Part shown: positions 61,301 through 64,000 of the stretch, one piece after another | Numbering within the stretch: position 1 is the stretch's first letter | How the letters are laid out: each line of letters opens with the position of its first letter | Source of the DNA: Tenebrio molitor | Lineage: Eukaryota > Arthropoda > Insecta > Coleoptera > Tenebrionidae | NCBI RefSeq assembly: GCF_963966145.1 | Contig: NC_091047.1 | Span: 8,432,001-8,496,000 of the forward strand | Reading direction: 5' to 3' | Length of the DNA stretch: 64,000 nt | Position numbers and translations under genes: made by a program | The notes under the pieces: model-generated | Database searches by the model: none | What the model was told of the DNA's origin: nothing | The model's input: only the letters and a program-made list of their open reading frames with translations

Positions 61301-63435
61301 TATTTTTGTTTTGCAGTGCTTGCATATCCTGTACTATTTGTCGATATAAAAAATAAAAAGTGAACACTGACGCTTCCTGTTGTGGTCGTCTTTATAGATC
61401 GAGACGCAACCAGAAGAAGTTAACTGTTTTAACAGTTTAATGATATGCGGTTTAAATGACTGTCAGGTAGTAATTTTTGCCAGCCGGTTTTCTGTAATTG
61501 GAAATGTTTAAGGCGAGTATTAAAATATTAATTCAATTCCGAGACTTAATGCCCTGTTTACGCTTCTTCTACAAACAAAAGTTATCGCTCCTTATCAGAG
61601 GGAACATGTGTTTATCTGAAATGTTTTTAATAATTGCCTTAAACTAGCCTCCGATTTTAAATCCGACTAGCTCTGGTATTCTAATATCGATAATTTATTA
61701 AAGTCACATTACAAATAAGTAAGTAAAACAAGCATTCAAGATTGTTGCCAACTTCAAAATATCTGGAACGGCTGAAATCCACGCATTCGCACGAGTCGTG
61801 ATTCTTGCATGCTTCACTCAGTAGGTACTTTATCAAAGATAACTCTAGATATAATTTAAACGTTGTAGTAAGTTGTAACCGCAGAGGTGGACGATGCATT
61901 GATCGAATTGCCGAACTTGAATCTTAAAAGTCTTAAAATTTCCATTGAACCGGACAAGGTCGATCCCATTGATTAACTGTTTAACTATTTAATTGTGTGC
62001 TTTACCTCTTTTACCTGTACAAACAAGCAGCACGTATGATAGGTACATTAAATATTCAAACGACACGCTGAAATTGCCCGACAAGTGGAAAAATTGTTTA
62101 GTGACGTCAATTATTATTGTTAAGTCGACCTTTTCAATTATTAGGCAAGCTGCAGACATTTGTGTCGTCCAATTATGATCCATTCCAACACTCCGGATAT
62201 GTTCCGTGCCGTAACCGGTGCGATTTAGAGCGTTTTTTGATAAAGATAGGAAAATAACAATAAAACCCGCAAATACCTACAATTCAATAACAATTATCAG
62301 ATTTCGCTTCCATCGTTAAAAATTGAAGGTCAGTTTTGATAGGTGTATTAAACTCGACAGAGCGCACCTAGCGGACGCTGAATATCTAACGTACATAACA
62401 ACAGCGCGGCGATAAGTTAAACTAAGAAAATATTTGCTTTCAGTTTAGCTTCTTTACTGTTTTACACATGTCTATTGTTCCCCTCGAAATTCGGAAATTC
62501 ATCAGCTTCCAATTGAATTTATGAATCCTTCCAGGTGCTGTCAGGATGCCTACGTGGCAAGTCGAAGATATTACAGAACTGAATGGCGACATCGATAGTT
62601 CGCTCAGCCTCAGTTCGGACCTGGCAGGTAATTCGTACAACGTCAGGTAATGATAGCGAAGCCATCTGTCGGACGTTGGTGTAGAGTGTATGTTTTTGCA
62701 GTGATGCCATCCTTTCTATTTCTGGCTTGACCGTGTTCAAACAGGAAGCGCCGTCACCGACCAACAACGATGTCACCACTTTGCAGATCGTCAGGCAGAA
62801 TCGACAAAGCCCCACCTCCACCCAACAGGTGGTCCACAATGGGACCATCGACGAAACCAGCAACCAGAACATGATCAATAACACCATCAATCAACTGTTG
62901 AACCAGTCGGCTTACACCAATTTACAGAACGCGATCGATGCGAATCTCGTTTCGTCCCCCAATTCTCAGGATAATTATAACGTCACTTCGACCAATTATA
63001 ATTTTGCCGAAGACTGCCGGTTTCAATATGTTTTGGCCGCCGCAACAAGCATCGCCACTAAAGTTAACGAAGATACTTTGACATATCTCAATCAAGGGCA
63101 GAGTTACGAAATTAAGTTGAAGAAGTTGGGAGATTTGTCAATGTATAGGGGAAAGTCGTTGAAGGTGCCGCGCCGCTTAGATTCGCTGTTGATTGGTTTT
63201 GTATCGATTTTATGTGTTGCAGTCCGTTATCCGTATGTGTTTCCATGAAAGGAGATTGCAATACATGGAAAAAGAACAAATGGCGACCTGGCAACGCGCT
63301 CGTCCCGGAGATAGAATTTTGGAAGTTGATGTGCCTCTTTCTTATGGTGCTTTCGATATAGTTCAACCAGCAAATGCCTTGAATATTATCCATTTTAATT
63401 GGGACCCTACCAAGGAAGTGGGGGTGTACATCAAA
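58366..63435 (+). CDS. gem: CP2-family transcription factor gemini (TFCP2/LBP-1 type), 5' part
   Basis: Four coding exons, 58366-58642, 62535-62646, 62702-63164 and 63223-63435, join in phase and give 355 residues before the gene leaves the window. The N-terminal region is polar (MDYQLYDNSNILLNSDGSMD; basic RQTRKRKLP), then a VFKQE motif near 141-145 matches the FKQE of human TFCP2 and fits a sumoylation consensus. An Asn/Gln-rich linker precedes the CP2 DNA-binding domain, which starts at FQYVLAAATSIATK (about 237) and continues through DTLTYLNQGQSYEIKLKKLG, FHERRLQYMEKEQMATWQRA and RPGDRILEVDVPLSYG. These match the TFCP2 branch rather than grainyhead (which has TYLNKGQF). The rest of CP2 and the SAM-like region lie beyond 64000. 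The first donor used for exon 2 must be GTCAG|GTAATG; the nearer GCAG|GTAATT breaks the frame. Confidence 0.9.
59625..59993. mobile_element. TA-flanked MITE, CGGGTGTTCA type
   Basis: ACGGGTGTTCAAATGAAAAG then TTCATCAAGTTGGC on the left is matched inverted by GGCTACTTGATGAACTTTTC then AACTGAACACTCGA on the right. TA lies on both sides. 369 bp; no intact frame. Confidence 0.85.
60021..60205. mobile_element. TA-flanked MITE with duplicated terminal arm
   Basis: CCGAGCGATCATTTAAAAAA then TAAATCGAG at the left is matched inverted by CTCGATTTACTTTTTAAATC then GGACGGGACGG at the right. A closer inverse copy, CTCGATTTATTTTTTAATTG then ATCGC, lies at about 60093-60126, so the right arm is present twice. 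TA lies at 60019-60020 and 60206-60207. Confidence 0.78.
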
Positions 63436-64000
63436 GTAAGTTGAGGAGTATGGGCCAAAAAAAGTCAGATTATCCGAACAGCTAGTACGTTTCGTTACAT
63501 CAGAGTTAACGATCGTAGAAGTAGCGTGACGGCTCACCCACAAAATCAGCAAAAAAAAATGCAATCACATAATACCAGCAAGGCTGATTTTTTTGGTGAT
63601 TGACTCAATAATGTGTTATTTACAATTACATACAGTCACGGGCCAGACGTTTTTGTTCGTTCGTTCAGAGATATCAGACGGGTTTCAACTTCCTTAATAG
63701 TAAAGAGGAAGTTCCTTAACATTGACACAGAACATAATACACAACAAAGTCAAAATGCGGAGGCAAGACGCCGGTAATTATGTTGATAAGCACTGCACTA
63801 TTACTTGATAGTAATATCCGTAATAGTGTATGTACTCCGGCAAAATTGCCGTGCCGCCGGGTGGAGGTGGGATAGTTTTAAGATTAAAATTGTTTTTTTT
63901 AATAATCTTTAAATTAGAACACCCATATTAATTAAATAGATACGATTTTCAGACGAAAATTACAAGTGAGACATTAACAAAAAAATCCAAATCCGTACTT
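63436..64000 (+). other. gem: fourth intron of gemini, running off the window
   Basis: The sequence begins with GTAAGTTG after codon Lys355 and remains non-coding to the window end. Confidence 0.7.

Larger units (their letters stand above)
58643..62534 (+). other. gem: first intron of gemini
   Basis: A 3.9-kb AT-rich intron carrying two neighbouring TA-flanked MITEs. No gene seen. Confidence 0.75.

Noticed and set aside
62535..62627. Nearer donor GCAG|GTAATT for gemini exon 2
   Set aside because: It leaves one base and puts a stop in the next exon; the donor at 62646 keeps the conserved frame.
62702..63435. Grainyhead instead of gemini
   Set aside because: The CP2 domain reads TYLNQGQSYEI and FHERRLQY as in TFCP2, not TYLNKGQF as in grainyhead proteins.

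Overview
This is a nuclear segment of an insect genome, most likely a beetle (Coleoptera). It is AT-rich, its genes are split by many introns of about 45-60 bases, and the proteins are clear orthologues of insect genes (frazzled, gemini, Hrd1, AP-3 sigma). Short terminal-inverted-repeat elements (MITEs), mostly flanked by TA, lie between and inside the genes. No operon, CRISPR array or prokaryotic feature is present. All exon structures below were built by eye from reading frame, GT-AG sites and phase.

Layout. 0.9-1.3 kb: terminal exon of an unrecognised gene. 1.4-2.0 kb (minus): ARL16-type small GTPase. 2.8-5.8 kb (plus): ARHGAP11A-like RhoGAP. 6.3-9.8 kb (plus): Hrd1/synoviolin ER ubiquitin ligase, with a MITE in its last intron. 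10.8-12.8 kb: a large fold-back element with a decayed tyrosine-recombinase-like reading frame and a nested palindromic element. 13.0-14.3 kb (minus): an intronless Cys-rich gene of unknown function. 14.9-16.8 kb: a MITE cluster. 17.6-20.0 kb (plus): cysteine dioxygenase. 20.3-21.4 kb (minus): AP-3 sigma. 21.7-49.1 kb (plus): frazzled (DCC/neogenin netrin receptor), whose signal-peptide exon lies about 20 kb upstream of the rest and head-to-head with AP-3 sigma. 52.2-53.2 kb (plus): intronless ADAT3. 58.4 kb to beyond the window end (plus): gemini/TFCP2-type CP2 transcription factor, incomplete.

The genes are unrelated housekeeping and developmental genes rather than a pathway cluster. Contacts worth noting are the divergent AP-3 sigma/frazzled and ARL16/RhoGAP pairs and the convergent cysteine dioxygenase/AP-3 sigma pair. 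I found no evident new biological system. The most interesting points are an in-phase alternative acceptor in frazzled that would remove exactly 105 codons between the Ig and FNIII domains, a RhoGAP lacking a normally conserved Asn and carrying a KEN box, the fold-back element with recombinase remnants, a MITE bearing perfect CP2/Grainyhead-type sites upstream of a CP2 gene, and the unknown Cys-rich gene.
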